Below, piece by piece: positions 40,728 to 52,257 of a stretch of DNA of 64,000 bases (position 1 is the stretch's first letter; each line of letters opens with the position of its first letter). A program made the position numbers and the translations under genes. A model generated the notes under the pieces. The model was given only the letters and a program-made list of their open reading frames with translations. It did no database searches and was not told the DNA's origin. Origin of the DNA: Symbiodinium natans (Eukaryota; Sar; Dinophyceae; Suessiales; Symbiodiniaceae); NCBI GenBank assembly GCA_905221605.1, contig CAJNDS010000546.1, positions 496,206 through 560,205 of the forward strand, written 5' to 3'.

Positions 40728-41199
40728 GTGAAATCTGCATAGGGTTTAGGGTTTGGGGTTTAGGGTTTGGGGTTTAGGGTTTAGGGTTTAGGGTTTAGGG
40801 TTTAGGGTTTAGGGTTTGAAAGACTCCGAAAGAGAGAGCTCCTAGTACGAGTTTCGAATCTAAGTGAACTACGTACTTCTGGTGTGAATACGGCCTAAAC
40901 CCTAAACCCTAAGCAAAGCCCGGGACATAGGAAGCAGTCTTCTGGTGTAGGGGGGATTTAGGTTTCGGGCAGTTAAGGGTTTCGGGGCGTGCGGGTCTCG
41001 GACGAGTTTTGGGGGGTGAGGGCTCATAGAGGTGCCCGGTAGTTTAGGGGAGCGAGGGCTTCCTGTTCGATGGGTTGAGGGTTTGGCGCCGCTTTTTAGG
41101 GTTAAGCTTTAGGGTTTCAGGATTCAGGGTGAAGAGCTTTCTGCGGGCCGTTTGGATTTAGCTTCAAGTTTTCTTTGGGCCCGAATCCCTACGTAATTC

Positions 41200-41336
41200 C
41201 ATAGGACCCATAGAGATGCTTTCTGTTACAAAGCCATATGGTCACTTTTGGGTACCCTGAATAAGAGGGCCGCCTTCTAATAAGGATTGCAAAAGAGACC
41301 ATATTTTAGAGAAGTGACCATATGGGGGGGGGGGGG
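41200..41336. mobile_element. Inverted-repeat element next to a G run
   Basis: Ends CCATATGGTCACTTTTGGG and AGAAGTGACCATATGG are complementary; the interior differs. A run of about 18 G follows immediately (41325-41341). Confidence 0.65.
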
Positions 41337-41764
41337 GGGGGTGAGCTGCAGATTTAGGGTTTAGGGTGTAGGGTGTACGGTTTAGGGTTTAGGGTTTGGG
41401 GCATCCCGTTGATCCCCAAAAAGTCAGAGAACCCCCAAAAATCTGAATGCAGCCCGTTGCGCTTGTAAAGGAATATAGAGAGCTCCAAAGTCAAGGGAAC
41501 CCTAAAGCGCTAAGAACCCAATACCCTAGAAACCCTACACCCTAAAAACCATAAAACCTAAAACCCTGATCCCTAAAAAACCTTAACCCTAATCCCCCCA
41601 AAAAAGAAAACCTAGAACCCTAAACCCTTAAAAACCCTGAACCCTTTAAGAACCAGCATCCCTCAACCCTAAACACAAACCAAGCCCTGACTGATAAGGA
41701 CCAAGACCTACTAAACCCTAACCCTAAACCCTAAACCCTACGCCCTAAACCCCGCCCGGCACAG

Positions 41765-43859
41765 GAGTTGCTACAGCCGATCTTCGCCTGCCTCGGACTG
41801 CGCGCAGTGCCTGAGGCCCGTTTAGGGTTTAGGGTTTAGGGTTTAGGGTTTAGGGTTTAGGGTTTAGGGTTTAGGGTTGTGGCTCCCTAAACCCTAACAC
41901 CCAAACCCTAAAGCTCTAAGTTTGGGTTTTCAGGGGGTTAGGGATTAGGGTTTGGGGCTGAGGGGTTCCCCATCCCATGGAGCCCCTTAGGGTTTAGGGT
42001 TTAGGGTTTAGGGTTTAGGGTCCTTAACAAACGCCATGGGACAGGGTGGAGCTTCTAGGGTTCACGGGTCGTAGGGTTCAAGTGTTTGTTGGGTTGAGCG
42101 TTGAAGGGCGTCAGAGTTTTGGGGATTTGGGTTGTGTAGGGGTTAGGGTTTAGGGTTTAGGGTTTACTGTTGGGTGCTCGGGGGCTTTGTTCCATCCCAT
42201 CCCCATGCGCAACCTTTAGCCTAGCATTGGGATCTTCTGATCCCCTCAGCTGGTCTTAGAGGTCCCCCCCCCCCCAATTATAAGTTGTCTTAGAACACTA
42301 CACCCTAGCTGCACCGAAAAAATAGGGTTTAGGGTTTAGGGTTTAGAGTTTAGGGTTTAGGGTTTAGGGTTTAGGGTTTAGGGTTTAGGGTTTAGGGTTT
42401 AGGGTTTAGGGTTTAGGGTTTAGGGTTGTGGGATTGGCTCCTGTGGTCACTGGAGGCGACGCCCGTCTGCCGGTCCTGGGCCACGGCGGGGCGTGATGTG
42501 CGCATTGGGTCGCGAGAGAGAAGGGAGGGCTTGTGGATTGGGGTTTAGGGTTTAGGGTTTAGGGTTTAGGGTTTAGGGTTTAGGGTTTAGGGTTCAGCGC
42601 GGGGTTGAAGGTTGAGTTTAGGGGTTTGGGGCTCGTGTAGGGCTTGTGGGTTTTGGGCTTTCAAGTGCAGGGCGCGGGATGTTTGGGTTCGGCTAGGTCC
42701 TGGGCCTGTTTCAGGCGAGGGTTTAGGTTTGCAGCTATGTACGCAATCTCCAATGTTCCAACGTTTTGGGTGTCCATGGGTCACCGAAGTATACTGCTGG
42801 GGTAGTTCATGCCGGGACTTCGGATGCTGAACCCTAACCCTAAACCCTGTAAAAATAAAAGCCCTAAAAACCCTGAACCCCATACAGGGACCCTTACCCT
42901 TAACCGTTAAACCCTATAAACCCTAAGCCCAGGAGACTGTGGTGGAGGCTGCTCCGACAATTCTGGGACATGGACACTCTCGACGGAGAGACGGCAAGGG
43001 CTCGGGCTATCGGCTTTAGGCTTCGTTTTTGAACTTTTTCTAAACTTTTAGGCTTTTGGGCTTGAGTCCCTAAACCCTAAACCCCAAACTCCTGAACTCC
43101 TAAACCCTAAACCCAAACTAACCCCAAACCCTTGAACCCAAAGACTCTGAGGGGGGTCAAGGGGAGGGTTAGGAGGCTCCGAAACCCCAAGCTCTGAAAC
43201 CCAGAGACTCTGAACCGTAAACCCCTAAAACCCCATCCTAAACCCCAAACTCTCCCTAAGGGTCCATGTATACCTCGCTATTGTATACTTGGGGCCCCAA
43301 CAGTCCCTGTCTACGAGGTGCGTTAAAGCCCAAGCATTCCCCAAGTAGGTACCTTGAAGAATCCTAGACCCCAAACACTACGAACCCGATACCCTAAACC
43401 CTATACACAAACCCCAAACCCTAAACCCTGAACAAAACACTGTGAAACCTAAGCCCCAAGCCCGAATCCCTAAACCCTAAACCCTAAACCCTAAACCCTA
43501 AACCCTAAGCCCTAAGCCCTAAGCCCCAAGCCCTAAGCCCTAAGCCCTAAGCCCTAAACCCTAAACCCTAACCCTGAGAAAAGCCCTCTGCCCACTGCGC
43601 GTTGAAGGAGTTGCGCCCGGGCTTGCATCGCCCAGGGAGGTGCCGATTGCGGGCGGTTTAGGGTTTAGGGTTTAGGATTCAGGGTTTAGGGTTTAGGGTT
43701 TAGGGTTTAGGGTTTAATTAGGGTTCAGGGTTCAGGGTTCAGGGTTCAGGGTTCAGGGTTTAGGGTTTAGGGTTTTGCAGTTGAGGGGGGTGCAAAAGTC
43801 TTGACTTCAAGCCGCCTTGAGCCCTCTAAGCCGGCGGGGCTCACGATTCGGTCAGCCAG
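41765..43859 (+). CDS. Five phase-compatible exons, product unknown
   Basis: Exons 41765-41819 (ELLQPIFACLGLRAVPEA; donor C|GTTTAG), 42456-42492 (DARLPVLGHGG; donor GC|GTGATG), 42936-43012 (LWWRLLRQFWDMDTLDGETA, RARAI; GC donor), 43608-43655 (VAPGLASPREVPIAG; donor G|GTTTAG) and 43812-43859 (ALSPLSRRGSRFGQP; GC donor AG|GCTTTA). All joins, including the one from 40727, keep frame. Hydrophobic and helical content; family unknown. Confidence 0.6.
43253..43361. mobile_element. Family B inverted-repeat element
   Basis: Left end TCCCTAAGGGTCCATGTATACC, truncated mirror AGTAGGTACCTTGAAG at the right; inner arm TACTTGGGGCCCC as in 14174. Confidence 0.7.
43465..43575 (-). repeat. Mixed CCCTAAA/CCCTAAG array
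   Basis: Blocks of CCCTAAA, then about nine CCCTAAG-type units, then CCCTAAA again, resembling the variant switch at 2735-2912. Confidence 0.85.
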
Positions 43860-44250
43860 GCTTTAGGGTTTGGGGTTTAGGGATTAGGGTTTAGGGTTTT
43901 GGGTTTTTGGGGCTTAGGGTTTAGGGTTTAGGGACAGGTGGTTTGGGGTGTCCTCCATGCCGGGGTGTTCGGGGATCTTGTCTGGGCATGATCCAAGGAG
44001 AGGCAACTACGTAGGCAAACTGAAAGCGGGCCTGAGGGATTGTTGGGGCGTGTTGGGGGGTATTCTGGATTACTACTCTACACAGTACTCTGGACTCCAA
44101 ACCCTGCTTCTCTCAGGGACTCTAAGCCCTGAACTCTAAGTCGTTTACCCTACTTAGAAGTTCATGAGGGCCTAAACCCTAAACCCTAAACCCTAAACCC
44201 TAAACCCTAAACCCGAAGCGCTTTTGCGTGAAGGTACCCTGTAAGCACAG

Positions 44251-45886
44251 GTGCTTCGTGCCGCGATGTCGACGGCCGCGCGGGCGTCGCGCAGCGGGCT
44301 ACATGCACCTGGGTGGCATGGTGTGCGGGGTTTAGTGTTTAGAGTTTAGGGTTTAGGGTTTAGGGGTAAGGGTTAAGGGTAAAGGGTTTAGGGTTCAGGG
44401 TTTAGGATTTAGGGTTCTTGAGAACCTCAGACTGTCGGTGTTTAGGGTTCGTTAGCTATAAACAGTTGTTTTCTGAGTTTGGGTTTCAGCCGCTGGCAAG
44501 CGATTGTTAGGTTTGGGAATTCTTCAAGTTTGCAGGCATACAGAATCAAGGGTTCTAGCAGTCCAAGGGTAGTTACATGGCCCCTTACTGTTGTGTACTT
44601 GCCTTCCTTCAAGGTTTCTGAAGTATGCGCCTTGGGCTTCAAAGGGTATATCAGGGGTATATAAGGGTTCCCCCATGAAGGGCTGCTAGGGTTCAGGGCT
44701 TAGGGTTTATGACAGTTTATGATGTCTAGGGCTCATAGGGCGTAGGGTGGCAGAGTTGAGTTTTTGTTGGTTTAAGGCTTAGTTCCTGCATGCTCTCACC
44801 CAAACTATGGCCCAAAGAAGGAAGCCCCAGACCCTGAGTTTTGGGGATGCAGACTCTCAAGCCATGTGGTTGTCACATGAAGCAGGGTTTATATTTCTGT
44901 TTTTGGTGAGTGTATATAAGGTTCCTCTTTAATATTGGTGAGTGTATATACCTGGTGTCCTTTTGGGGGTACAAGAAATATATACCCTACTTCATATACC
45001 AAGCCGCTAGACCCTAAACCCTAAACCCTATGCCAAGCCCTAAACCCTAAACCCTAGACCCTAAACCCAAACTGTAAACCCTAAAGTTTGCCCCAAGACC
45101 AAGGTTCCCCAGAGACTCCAATATCCCTTAGTTAAGCAATAGTCCTTAAATCATGTAAGGAACCGTCTTGTACTTTAAGGAATATGCACCCCTAAACCCT
45201 AAACCCTAAACCCTAAACCCTAAACCCTAAACCCTAAACCCTAAACCCTAAACCCTAAACCCTAAACCCTAAACCCTAAACCCCCCCCCCTAGTTTAGGG
45301 CTATTGGAGTCTCTGGGTTCGATCTAGCACTCTTCTTAACTGACTGTGCAGGGAAGTTGATTCCGTAATTCCCTACTACCAGGAGGGGCCCCCTACTAAA
45401 GTAACTATAGTTAAGGGACTTATGACCTAAGTTAGGATCCTTATAACCCAATGTAGGGGCCTCATGACTCTACTTATAACTAGGGGGCCCCTCCTTGTAA
45501 GACTCGGCACATTTAGGGTTCCCTATTGGGTGAAGAAGCGCCATGAACCTTCAGGTAAGCCCTTACCTTGGGGACCAAACGAGCCCTAAACTTGGGGTCA
45601 TATACCCTATACACTGCAAATTCCTTTTAAGGTACATGAACCACAAGCCCTTTTGGGGTTCTTCTGGTCCCCACGGTAAACTAAACCCTAAACCCTAAAC
45701 CCTAAACCCTAAACCCTAAACCCTAAACCCTAAACCCTAAACCCTAAACCCTAAACCCTAAACCCTAAACCTCCAAATTCTGAACCCGGAGCCAAGGAAC
45801 TAATGCCTTCCCTCAACGATCCAGCTCTCAACGCTGCGTGGGCAGACCTCTGCCCTCAAGTGCAGGCCTTCCTGCGCTTCTCCTGA
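44251..45886 (+). CDS. Three exons ending in TGA
   Basis: Exon 44251-44329 (acceptor TAAGCACAG; the phase-compatible frame reads ASCRDVDGRAGVAQRATCTW then VAWCA; donor GG|GTTTAG), 13-bp exon 45352-45364 (EVDS; donor C|GTAATT) and exon 45797-45886 (acceptor GAGCCAAG; ELMPSLNDPALNAAWADLCP, QVQAFLRFS, TGA at 45884-45886). They extend the chain that begins at 38823. The stop would end this gene; CAA|GTGCAG or CAG|GCCTTC inside the last exon are possible donors if it does not. Confidence 0.6.
44563..44690. mobile_element. Family F inverted-repeat element
   Basis: Left end AAGGGTAGTTACATGGCCCC with CTTCCTTCAAGGTTTCTGAAG inside; the right end CCATGAAGGGCTGCTAGGG is diverged. Confidence 0.6.
44874..44995. 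mobile_element. Family E inverted-repeat element, second copy
   Basis: Ends TGAAGCAGGGTTTATATTTC and AAATATATACCCTACTTCA; same internal pair of GGTGAGTGTATATA as at 14411. No coding blocks adjoin it. Confidence 0.75.
45382..45504. mobile_element. Family D inverted-repeat element
   Basis: Ends AGGAGGGGCCCCCTACTAAA and TAGGGGGCCCCTCCTTGTAA, interior CTAAGTTAGGATCCTTATAACC. It lies 17 bp after the microexon 45352-45364. Confidence 0.8.
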
Positions 45887-46325
45887 ATTTTGTGGGGAGG
45901 CTAGGGTTTGGGGTTTGGGGTTTGGGGTTTGGGGTTTAGGGTTTAGGGTTTAGGGTCTAGGGTTTAGGGTGGGGTCTAGGGTTCAGGGTTTAGGCCCTCA
46001 ACCATCTGCACCTTTGAGGCCCAAATCCCAAACCCTGTACGTACCTTTAGGCTGAGGGGGTTAGCCTAGAATCCTGCACCTTCAGGGTTGAGTGGATGAT
46101 TCCTAAGTCCCTAAACCCTAATTCCTAGGTAGGATAAGGGGGGCCCTCAAAAGGGAACCCTTCTTATATAACCCTCTTCTGGCTGACTTAAACAGGGACC
46201 TTATTCAGAGGGTCTATATCCCCAAGGGTCCCCCTAATCCTACCCTAAACCCTAAACCCTCCTAAACCCTAAACACTAAACCCTAAACCCTAAAAAGCTA
46301 CTAATTAAACCTTAAAACCCTCAAG

Positions 46326-46444
46326 AGGTTGTCGTATGGAAGTCTGACCTTGGTGTTAGGGCCTGCACTACGGCCCTACCCAAAGTCGGGCCCAAGCGTC
46401 CCTCAATTTGTGCACACACACCCCAAGAAGTTAAGCGGTCTAGA
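46326..46444 (+). CDS. Exon, product unknown
   Basis: The acceptor CCCTCAAG leads 39 open codons (VVVWKSDLGVRACTTALPKV, GPKRPSICAHTPQEVKRS), ending AGA|GTTCAG in phase 0. First exon of a chain continuing at 46545. Family unknown. Confidence 0.65.
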
Positions 46445-46544
46445 GTTCAGGATTTGGAGTTTAGGGTTCAGGGTTCAGGGTTCAGGGTTTAGGGTTTAGG
46501 GTTTAGGGTTTAGGGTTTAGGGTTTAGGGTTTAGGGTTCAAGAG

Positions 46545-48501
46545 ACATACGAACTGGTTGTACTGGAGGTTGTCGTCCTGCATGTCATCCCTTGTAACCG
46601 GGCTTGTGTAGGCTACCCCCTGTTGCCTAAACCCTAAACCCTAAACCCTAGACCCTAAACCCTAAACCCTAAACCCCCCCAAGTTCTTGGTCAAAGGTTC
46701 GGCATCTCGAGCGGCTACATGCCTACGCATGATGGGCTCTTCACGCGGCCCGGCGGTAGGGTTTAGGGTTTAGGATTTAGGGTTTAGGGTTTAGGGTTTA
46801 GGGTTTAGGGTTTAGAGTTTAGGGTTTAGGGTTTAGGGTTTAGGGTTTAGGGTTTAGGGAAGGTGGTGAAGAGAAGCAAACGCACCCGTGAACGACGTAC
46901 TTCCTAATCCCCTGGTTTCGGGCTTAGGGTTTAGGGTTGGTTTAGGGTTTAGGCTTTCTACTGCACGGACGAGGTTCCACTGCCGGGCGGCCACGCCTAT
47001 CCACTATCGTCACTCTGGCAGCTAGGTCGCAGTAGTATCTGCGGCTGTAGAGCCTCAAGCGGGGACTGTGTGTCCCTCAAGTCCTCCCCTAAACCCTAAA
47101 CCCTAAACCCTAGACCCCAAACCCTAAACCCTAAACCCTAAACCCTAAACCCTAACCCCCTAAACCCTATACCTAAAGCCTTAAACCCTTTTATTTCCTA
47201 GACCCCAAACCCTAAACCCTAAACCCTAAACCCTAAACCCTAAACCCTAAACCCTAAAAAAACCCGAAGCCCTAAACCCCTCAACCCCCACATGGGTCTA
47301 TAGGGTTCAGGGCTCGCCCCAATCCCTAAACCCTAAAACGCTAAACCCGAACCGGATTCCGAAACCCTAAACTTTCACACCTAAACCCTAAACCCTAAAC
47401 CCTAAACCCTAAACCCTAAACCCTAAATCCCGATCCCTAAACCCGAACCCCCAAAGCCCTACAATTTCCTGCAGCAAAGACCCCAAACGGATGTACAGAG
47501 TTTTGGAGGCACCACCCATTGAAACCTGCGGGCTTTCAGCTACGGAGCTTTATTCCACCCCCAAACCCCAAACCCCAAACCCCAAACCCTAAAACCCTAA
47601 AACCCTAAAACCCTAAACCCTAAACCCTAAACCCTAAACCCTAAACCCTAAACCCTAAACTTAAACCCTAAACCCTGAACCCCAAACCCTAAACCCTAAA
47701 CCCTAAACCCTAAACCCTAAACCCTAAACCCTAAACCCTAAACCCTAAACCCTAAACCCTAAACCCTAAACCCTAAACCCTACCAGAGGCACCACCCATC
47801 CAAAGCTGTGTGCTTTCAGCTACGGAGCTTTAGTCCAGCACTCCTGCCAGCTGCGTTCTTGGAGGTTCAAACCCTAAACCCTAAACCCTAAACCCTAAAT
47901 CCAGGTTGATGTTACTTAGAACCCAAGTTACTGGACTTAGAATCCACTCACAAGCCCCTTTAACTTAAGTGCCCTAATATGGTTCCATTTGGCTTATAAG
48001 TACAGTACAAACCCTAAACCCTGAACCCTAAACCCTAAACCCTAAACCCTAAACCCTAAACCCTAGGTTTATTAAAGTATCATGAACCTCCGAGTTCCTC
48101 TTTGCTTCTGAGGGTTTAGGGTTTCGGGCTTAGACGGGGTTGTAGGGTTCCGGGTTAGGGTTTAGGGTTTAGGGTTTAGGGTTTAGGGTTTAGGGTTTAG
48201 GGTTTAGGGTTTAGGGTTTAGGGTTTAGGGTTTAGGGTTTAGGGTTTAGGGTACCCCTAAACCCCACATGTTGCCTAAACCCCAAGCGTTGCTGTTTTCG
48301 GAAGACCTATACATCTCGAAGCTAGGAGCAAGAAAAGACTTTCCCAACCCTTTACCCTAAACTTGGGGTGTTCCCCCTTTTTCTAACAGTCCGTAACAGG
48401 GACTTGAGTACCCCCTTTGATAAATCCTTGCTAAGGACACTCTAATACTAGACTGTTGTTCAGGTGTGCCGGAGGCGGATCTCACCAGCAGCGGGCGTCA
48501 G
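46545..48501 (+). CDS. Five phase-compatible exons, product unknown
   Basis: Exons 46545-46593 (TYELVVLEVVVLHVIP), 46684-46755 (LGQRFGISSGYMPTHDGLFT, RPG), 46863-46887, 46974-47017 (FHCRAATPIHYRHS; GC donor) and 48464-48501 (acceptor TTGTTCAG; VPEADLTSSGRQ; donor CAG|GTGTGC). All joins keep frame. A separate candidate exon 47820-47864 (LRSFSPALLPAAFLE) does not fit this chain. Confidence 0.6.
47515..47864. repeat. Diverged direct duplication around a telomeric tract
   Basis: GGAGGCACCACCCATT...GGGCTTTCAGCTACGGAGCTTTATTCCA (47504-47556) recurs in slightly changed form at 47784-47835 (AGAGGCACCACCCATC...GTGCTTTCAGCTACGGAGCT). Between them is about 220 bp of CCCTAAA repeats. It is an older counterpart of the duplication at 20563-20694. 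Confidence 0.8.
47858..48095. mobile_element. Family A element with two telomeric insertions
   Basis: The end CTTGGAGGTTC is followed at once by CCCTAAA units, then by the element interior (47905-48008), another CCCTAAA run (48008-48066) and the other end TATCATGAACCTCCGAG. An element of about 140 bp has been split twice by telomeric repeats. Confidence 0.75.
48364..48457. mobile_element. Family C inverted-repeat element
   Basis: Left arm GGGGTGTTCCCCCTTTTTCTAAC with AGTCCGTAACAGGGACTT; the right arm is diverged. It ends 7 bp before the exon at 48464. Confidence 0.7.
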
Positions 48502-49101
48502 GTGTGCCTTGGCCCGGAGGGTTTAAGGTTTTAAGGTTTAGGGTTTGGGGTTTTAAGGTTTAGGGTTGGGTTTAGGGTTTTAAGGGTTAGATTTTTAAGG
48601 TTTAGGGCTCAGATTTCGGTGAAAGGGCTTTGGAGCTTCGGCTTTCCGGTTTTGGGTATTGATTTGTTCGCGACTTGGGCCTCAACCCCTAGACCCTACA
48701 CCCTAAACCCCAAACCCCAAGCCCTAAACCGTAAACCAGACCCCCAACCCCAAAACCGAACCCCAAACCCTAAGCCTGAACACACACCTTATCCCCTTAC
48801 GAGCATAAACCCTAATCCCTAAACTCTGGACCCTGAACCCTAAACCCCAAACCCTTGGAACCCTAAACCTTAAAAAACCCTAACAACCCTAAACCCTAAG
48901 CCTTAACCCCCAAACCCAAAACTCTAAACCCTAAACCCTCAACCCGAAACTCTTAACCCCAGGAACCCCAAACCCTAAACCCTAAAAACCCTAAAAACCC
49001 TAAACCCTACACCCTAAGAACCCCAAACCCTAAACCCTAAAAACCCTAAACCCCAAAACCCCAAACCCCAAACCCTAAACCCTAAATAAGCTCAACTGCA
49101 G
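48502..49101. other. Intron with degenerate repeats
   Basis: Degenerate TTTAGGG (48520-48610), a short unique block whose frame (WSFGFPVLGIDLFATWAS) may be an exon, then about 400 bp of decayed CCCTAAA with AAA insertions to 49085. Confidence 0.55.
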
Positions 49102-49576
49102 ACACCAGGCTCGGCGGCGTGTGGGAGTGGAGTCCAGATCGCTCCGAGTGGTTCCCCACCACCACTCAGGCTGTATGGCCTAGGGTCTAGGGTTTAGGGT
49201 TCCCTTAGGGTCCCTTTTTTTATACGAGAATAACCCAAGGCCTAATTTCCTATTCTCAATGGCCCTCTGTTCGCCCCCCCCAAACCCTAAACCCTAAACC
49301 CTAAACCCTAAACCCTAAACCCTAAACCCTAAACCCTAAACCCTAAACCCTAAACCATTTCTAGTTCTGAAGGCCCCTGTGTTAGGGACAGTCGGGCTTC
49401 TTTTAGGGTTTAGGGTTCCGCGCTAAGGGCTTTAAGGGTGTTGTGGGCTTGGAGTTGAGGGTTGAGGGTTTGGGGTTTAGGGTTTAGGGTTTAGGGTTTA
49501 GGGATAGAGGGGGAGGCGGGGGATGCTGTCTCATCATGAGATCTTGAACACACACCCTCTCCCAAACTACCCTTGG
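49102..49576 (+). CDS. Two exons, product unknown
   Basis: Exon 49102-49169 (acceptor CAACTGCAG; TRLGGVWEWSPDRSEWFPTT, TQ; GC donor CAG|GCTGTA) and exon 49541-49576 (acceptor TCATCATGAG; ILNTHPLPNYPW; donor TGG|GTTTAG) join in phase. The join from 48501 to 49102 is out of phase, so a short exon is missing between them. Confidence 0.6.
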
Positions 49577-50042
49577 GTTTAGGGTTTAGGGTTTAGGGTT
49601 TAGGGTTTTGTGGTTTAGGAGATAGAGCTTAATTAGGGGGCTTTAGGGGGTTTTAGGGGGTTTTAGGGGGTTTAGGGTTTTATGAGGGTGTAGGCTTCAG
49701 GGGGTTTTAGGGGCTTTAGGGTTTGGGCCACTTAAAACCCTACTAGCCCAAGACGGCTAAGAACTTCCAGAGATCAAAGGAGTTTAGGGCTTATATAAAT
49801 GGACAAGGATGTAGGGTTTAGGGTTTAGGATTTAGGGTTTAGGGTAACCAGGAAAAAGGGAGGACTACCCATTCTCTGCTTAGTTGGGAGGTCCGAACGG
49901 TAGAAAACTAGACTACAATGGACCCCTGAGGCACGCTTCACTTCTCTTTGCTCAAGGCTGGGGCCCTAAACCCTAAATCCTAAACCCTAAACCCTAAACC
50001 CCCTAAACAATCCCTAAACCCTGCTAAACCCTCGATGGTTAG

Positions 50043-50099
50043 GAGATTTCCCGTGGCCGCTTTGGCGGAGGAGGCTGGCGGCTCGTGTATCAGAAGCTG
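50043..50099 (+). CDS. Exon, Gly/Arg-rich
   Basis: After GATGGTTAG it reads EISRGRFGGGGWRLVYQKL and ends CTG|GTTGGG; both ends are phase 0. The RGRFGGGGW stretch superficially resembles a glycine loop but has no supporting kinase context. Confidence 0.55.
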
Positions 50100-50737
50100 G
50101 TTGGGGTCTTTGTATATCTTTTTCTTGTGCTTTAGGGTTTAGGGTGTAGGGCTTAGGGTTTAGGGTTTAGGGTTTCGGGTTTCGGGTTTAGGGTCGGGAC
50201 CGCCTAAACCCTGCAACTTAAGCCAACCGGGATACCCGAAGACTCCAATATTCCCAGATTGCTCGAATTTGAACTTGACTTAACGTGCTCGAAAGAGCAT
50301 TCTTGAGTTAAGCGCCGTTGGAACCCCCAAACCCGTGAACCCCCCCCTATAAACCCTAACTAGGCGCTAAACCCAAAGCCCCCGAAACCAACGCCTGAAC
50401 CCTAAACTGGGTACAGATGCTAGGTGTTTACATAGTTTTCCCCTCAAGAAGGTCTTTGGTTATTCTTGGGTGCTTAAGGTACACGGAGTTTGTGTTTCAA
50501 AGCATGCCTAGGAGGGTTTTGGGGATTAGGGATGTCTAGGGTTTAGGTCTTAGGGTTTTAGGGAGGCGTCAGGGCCTTGAGGGTTAACGCTCATTGCAGC
50601 CCAGGAACCAAACCATTGTGTCATTCTTGCAGATCTGGCCATTGGTGCCGTTCTTCTCAAAAGCTACGCGGCCTGAACTTAGAGGGACACCCAGTCCACC
50701 AGGGGCTCAAACCTAAACCCGCTAAGCCTCCCGCTTT

Positions 50738-50834
50738 GGATGTTCCCCCCGTATGCTATGAGTCCTTAATAGGGATTAGAGTACCCCCTACTATGGTCCC
50801 TGTGAAAGCCTGTTAGTATAAGGGGGAAAGTCCC
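50738..50834. mobile_element. Family C inverted-repeat element
   Basis: Left arm GGATGTTCCCCCCGTATGCTA, right arm TGTTAGTATAAGGGGGAAAGTCC, with GTCCTTAATAGGGATTAGAGT inside. Confidence 0.75.
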
Positions 50835-51029
50835 AACTCCTTCTCCCCCAAGCCCTAGACCTAGTATGTAGTCGCGGTGTACCTACAAGGTTTAGGGCTT
50901 GTTTTCGCATGGTTTAGGGTAGTTTAGGGTTGTGTTTGTGTGTCCGAGAGCTCCATGGGTTTAGGGTTCCAGGGTTCCTAAACCCTAAGCCCTAAACCCA
51001 TAAATTGAGGTCGAAGGAATCTAGTCAAG

Positions 51030-51518
51030 TGGCGGCCCGAACTCATTCTGAGCGGCTGCGCTGCCTCTGGAAAGCCGGCAGCCACGAAATGCTACACCCG
51101 CATCCTAAAAACTTAAGTCCCGTAAGCCCTAAACCAAAAGCCCAAAACCCCCCCCCCCCCCCCCCCCGAAAACAAAGCACCCACAACTCAGCAAACCCAA
51201 AAGCACCAATGACTGAGAGCCGCATGATTACAAGCACCCGAACGCCACGTGCAACGCCTGAATCACCAAACCCCGCACAGGCTAAATCCTCCCTGGGCCT
51301 TGGTGCCCCTGCAGCCTAAACCCTAAACCCCAAAACCCTAAACACCCCCCCCCCTCTAAAGACACGCAATCTAACTAGGGCACTTCAGTTCCTAAGGTCA
51401 GGGTTTTTAGGAGAAGAGAGACTCAAAATCCTAATCCCCAAGCCCGAAATCTTAAACCCTAGACACAGAGGCTGCACGCTGCTCCTGCCGCTCCCTCACC
51501 CTGGCACCGTGGGCTTCA
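51030..51518 (+). CDS. Two exons, product unknown
   Basis: Exon 51030 to about 51103 (acceptor CTAGTCAAG; WRPELILSGCAASGKPAATK, CYTR; likely GC donor) and exon 51469-51518 (acceptor GACACAG; AARCSCRSLTLAPWAS; donor TCA|GTTGAG). A second + frame in the first block (KESSQVAARTHSERLRCLWK) is also plausible. A run of 17 C lies at 51150-51166. Confidence 0.45.
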
Positions 51519-51649
51519 GTTGAGTTTAAGATATAGGGTTTTAGGGTTTCAGGTCTTAGGATTCTAGAGCCCCTAAACCCTAAACCCTAAACCCTAAACC
51601 CTAAACCCTAAACCCTAAACCCTAAACCCTAAACCCTAAACCCTAGAAG

Positions 51650-52257
51650 AATAAGTATGATGGAGCCACGGCCCTGGCTCCTCTATGCATTGCGGGTCCG
51701 GATTTAGGGTTAGGGTTTTTGGTTTAGGATTTAGGATTTAGGGTTAGGGTTTAGGGTTGAGGGTTGAGGGTTGAGTTGAGGGTTGAGGGTTGAGGGTTTA
51801 GGGTTTAGGGCGTTCTCAAAGAATTGACGTAGTACGATGTTTTCTGTCCAGTTTTGGCGCTGCCCTCAGAAGTAGGCGTGGCTTCGTGCCTCCCTCACAA
51901 GTAGGAGTTTGGCACAGGGTTGTTGAGTTTCGTGCCCATGAAAGCTTGCCAATCTTTCCGTCCTCGTCATGCCCGTCTGGGGCTTACAGGGACCCTAGAC
52001 CCAAAACCCTAAACTGTCAACCCCAACATGTCTAAACCCTAATCCCTACACCCCAAACCCGAAACTGCAAACCCTAAACCCTAAACACTAAACCCTAAAC
52101 CCGAAACCCTAAACCGTAAACCCTAACCCTTAAAAAACAAAAAAACAAACCCTAAACCCTACAATCCTCTTCCTCAGATCTTTCTGAGGCGCCGCGCGTC
52201 AACGTCGGGCTGCTGTCAAACTTCCGCCAGGACGTGGAGTCACTGGCTGCGGCTTAA
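51650..52257 (+). CDS. Exons ending in TAA, with a possible 17-nt intron
   Basis: Exon 51650-51695 (NKYDGATALAPLCIA), exon 51852-51900 (acceptor TTCTGTCCAG; LALPSEVGVASCLPH; donor AA|GTAGGA), a block starting 51918 (VVEFRAHESLPIFPSSS) that joins in frame if only 17 nt (GTAGGAGTTTGGCACAG) are removed, and exon 52178-52257 (acceptor CTTCCTCAG; LSEAPRVNVGLLSNFRQDVE, SLAAA, TAA at 52255). Family unknown. Confidence 0.5.

Noticed and set aside
42493-42516. A further 24-nt intron (GTGATG...CGCGAG)
   Set aside because: The exon ending at 42492 joins the exon at 42936 directly in phase, so a tiny intron is not needed.
50043-50099. Second kinase glycine loop
   Set aside because: RGRFGGGGW lacks the G-x-G-x-x-G-x-V pattern and no other kinase motif follows.
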